Source of the DNA: Hansfordia pulvinata | Taxonomy: Eukaryota; Ascomycota; Sordariomycetes; Xylariales | Reading direction: 5' to 3' | Assembly (NCBI GenBank): GCA_006538405.1 | Contig: BJKQ01000010.1 | Span: 930,001-994,000, forward strand | DNA: 64,000 nt | Shown: positions 61,898 through 64,000 of the stretch, piece by piece | How the letters are laid out: every line of letters starts with the position of its first letter | How positions within the stretch are numbered: the first letter of the stretch is position 1 | Notes under the pieces: generated by a model | What the model saw: only the letters and a program-made list of their open reading frames with translations | What the model was told of the DNA's origin: nothing | Database searches by the model: none | Position numbers and translations under genes: made by a program

Positions 61898-62996
61898 TCA
61901 ACCATTGGGCTGGTCGCTGCCCTCCTTCTCGCCCTTGCTTTCCGCGTCCGCCTTTTCTTTCCGCTTCTGCACCACGTCCCAGTTGTAGACGCGCGCTATC
62001 GCCACCTCCATCGTCTGCACAAGTATACTCGTGTTAGCTAGCTGCCCTCTGCCCTGCTGCCGTAGTGGGGCCCGTACTGCCATCCACAGCTTGGAATTGC
62101 AGGAGGTGAAGGGGAGGGGGGCACGTACCGTGATCTGCTCCCTCAGAAAGTCCAGGTCCTCCTCGCAGTTGGAGTGGCTCTGCTTCGCCGCCGACAGCTT
62201 GCTGGTCAGAAGCTCCTCGGCCTCTCCTATCGGGTATGACAGCATGACGTTGGCCTGGCGCACACCGGGTTAGTAAAGGGCGCAGCCCCCAGGGTCCCGT
62301 TGGTCAGGGCACATGGAGTTGATGACATACCCCAAGCCACAGACACACCTCCTCCGTGGGCGGAATCGAAGCCTTGGCGTACAGCGTCTCATTGAGCTCA
62401 AAGGTCGTGTCGATCGGATCGGATTCTTCCTGTGCCGCCGAGATGTTCGCGTCAGTCGGGGGCTCACTTTGAGGAGTGAAGAGTGGACTGGCAACGGACC
62501 GTTCTCGTCTTGAGGAAGCGCACCGTCTCCAGCGTCTTCTGAATGTCGGGCATCTTGTCGTTCAGCCCGCTGATGCGCCGCTGCAGGTTCATCTCCATGA
62601 ACTGGTACTTGCTGTGGAAGGGAGTCGGGTTGCGTCAGCATTGGGGCGGGGGGATTCGCGCCCGGGGGCAGCTTGCGATGGGGACGGTGATGGGGAGGTG
62701 GTGGGCATACGAGATCATTTCCTGGAAGCTGCGCAGTGTCTGCTCGACCTCTGCGCGCGAGGAGATGTAGTCTTCGACCTTGTCGACAAAGGGTGCCTGA
62801 GGGATGCCCCGGGGGTTCGTGGGGCCGGCATCCTTGCTGCGTGTCGCGAGTTGCGGTCGTTAGCTTCTGTTACTGTTCGTAGGTCGCGCGTCGCATATAC
62901 ACCGGCGAGGACGAAGCCGCCAAGAAGGGAGAATGCTTCAGGAACGGAGGGGATGAGGTACCCAGTTGCGGCAGCCTTGCCCTTGGCCTCGGCCAT
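61898..62996 (-). CDS. PAC10: Prefoldin subunit 3 (Pac10/VBP1)
   Basis: Alpha-type subunit of the hexameric prefoldin chaperone that hands nascent tubulin and actin to the CCT chaperonin. Six exons on the minus strand: 62962-62996, 62711-62836, 62500-62611, 62331-62429, 62129-62254 and 61898-62014, joining in frame to 204 residues. The reading is MAEAKGKAAATGKDAGPTNP, RGIPQAPFVDKVEDYISS, EVEQTLRSFQEMISKYQFME, a first coiled coil (ISGLNDKMPDIQKTLETVRF), the central beta part (FELNETLYAKASIPPTEEVC, WLGANVMLSYPIGEAEELL) and a second coiled coil ending ITTMEVAIARVYNWDVVQKR. Length and order fit the family. Introns are 70-125 bases. No frame error. Like MDM35, no long open frame reveals it. Confidence 0.94.
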
Positions 62997-64000
62997 GGCT
63001 GCGGGGATCGAGAGGCGGGGCGAAGCTGTCGTGGCCGTCGGCGAGTGCGGTGCTGAGCGTGTCCGATATCGACTGGAAATGACAGCTACCTAACACAGCA
63101 GCATGTCAGGTGTGAGCCAAGATTGAGTAGTTGACGAGGCCAGCGGCTGAGCGACGGTGTGGCGGGATGATGGGACGAGGCCAGGTGCGGGACAGCAACG
63201 TCGTTTGGGAGCTTGTACCCAATCGATTTTTTGGCGGGCTGTTACGGTTCAAAACATGTGCAGACGTCAGCACGCTTCCCATGTCCGTAATCAAGCTTCG
63301 CGCGGTATGAAACTGGCATATCGCCGAGTTCAGCAGCTCCAGCTTCCGCACCTTCCCGCCTTGCCACGCTTGCCTAGCGGGGTAGGCGGTGTTACGGTAG
63401 TTGGCCGCGGGGCGCCTTCGGTAAACGGTGCCCCCTTGGCTCCACCAACCTCTGCCATGTCGTCTGCCCCACCATCCCACCGATGCCCACGTACGCCACG
63501 ATAACATCAATCTGCCATGGAAGAGTTATTTGCCAGAGCTACCTGCAGTGCCATCATCCACAGCAAACACATTCACGTCAGCGCAGCAATCGATAAATGA
63601 GCTGTGATTTCGCCGTACACATCTCTTGAATGTTCCCCTCGTGTGACTCAGTTCATCGCTTCTGATTACGATCCAACGTAATAGCTCGGAGAAGTGCCCC
63701 AGAGTGAAGCATAGCCTACTTGCCACATTGGCTTGCATCGACTCTAGAAGGCATGGTTATCGACATGTTCAATCTGAAATGATTTTATTCTAGTACGACA
63801 ACGCGAATTACATAAGGCTCAACACGCTAAACGCCGCGCCATCTACCATGCAATGAGTAAAGCAACGATCGAACTTTTCCCACAACCTCCCAAGTGTTGG
63901 CTCTCTCCGTGTCAGTCGTCGTCGATCAGAAAACGCGACCGCGCCTACACAATCAAGGCCTTGGTTCTCTTAATGAGAGATATATTGGAACACGGCCGAG
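62997..64000. other. Right-hand flank, no gene recognised
   Basis: Probably the promoter of the prefoldin gene and further intergenic DNA. Short open frames only; the last 300 bases become AT-richer. Nothing further can be supported. Confidence 0.45.

Overview
This window is nuclear DNA from a filamentous ascomycete (Pezizomycotina), most likely a Sordariomycete; the species cannot be fixed from the sequence. Support: GC-rich genes, mostly short introns (50-170 bases) with GT...YAG ends, a HET-domain allorecognition gene, a WSC-domain sensor, a fungal catalase-peroxidase, and fungal versions of Mdm35, Rrp6, Nsl1/Mis14, Sec14 and prefoldin 3. I see no transposon, tRNA, rRNA or CRISPR array, and no AT-rich blocks suggesting RIP.

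Layout: (1) 0.9-2.7 kb, mitochondrial RCC1-like protein (FMP25 type). (2) 2.7-8.75 kb, about 6 kb without a recognisable gene, then an intronless Avt-type vacuolar amino-acid transporter (8.75-10.5 kb). (3) 11.1-12.8 kb, a reverse-strand DUF3632-like protein ending in a poly-serine tract; 14.6-15.6 kb, a secreted coiled-coil orphan. (4) 15.6-25.4 kb, a gene desert of nearly 10 kb holding minisatellites and many copies of the palindrome ACGAGTACTCGT. (5) 25.4-26.35 kb, WSC sensor; 28.9-29.7 kb, secreted orphan. (6) 31.3-35.4 kb, divergent pair MDM35/RRP6. (7) 39.5-44.2 kb, small secreted dibasic-site protein, VOC/glyoxalase-family protein, HET-domain protein. (8) 47.0-49.2 kb, WD40-like probable nucleoporin (Nup37 type). 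(9) 52.8-63.0 kb, KatG, Nsl1/Mis14, Sec14 and prefoldin subunit 3.

The genes form no single pathway. They are mainly housekeeping genes: mitochondrial lipid transfer (Mdm35), RNA decay (Rrp6), kinetochore (Nsl1), nuclear pore, phospholipid transfer (Sec14) and tubulin/actin folding (prefoldin 3). Scattered among them are surface, stress and recognition genes: WSC sensor, KatG, HET protein and three secreted orphans.

Two observations matter most. First, six unrelated genes (FMP25-like, WSC, VOC, HET, Nup37-like, SEC14) each need exactly one extra base, always in or beside a C/G run, to restore a family-like reading frame. All six errors have the same sign, which points to systematic homopolymer under-calling in the assembly rather than six pseudogenes. 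Second, the intergenic DNA is sprinkled with a short palindromic family (TACGAGTACTCGTA and parts of it) that is almost absent from coding sequence. Exon boundaries below were derived by hand from splice signals and family continuity.
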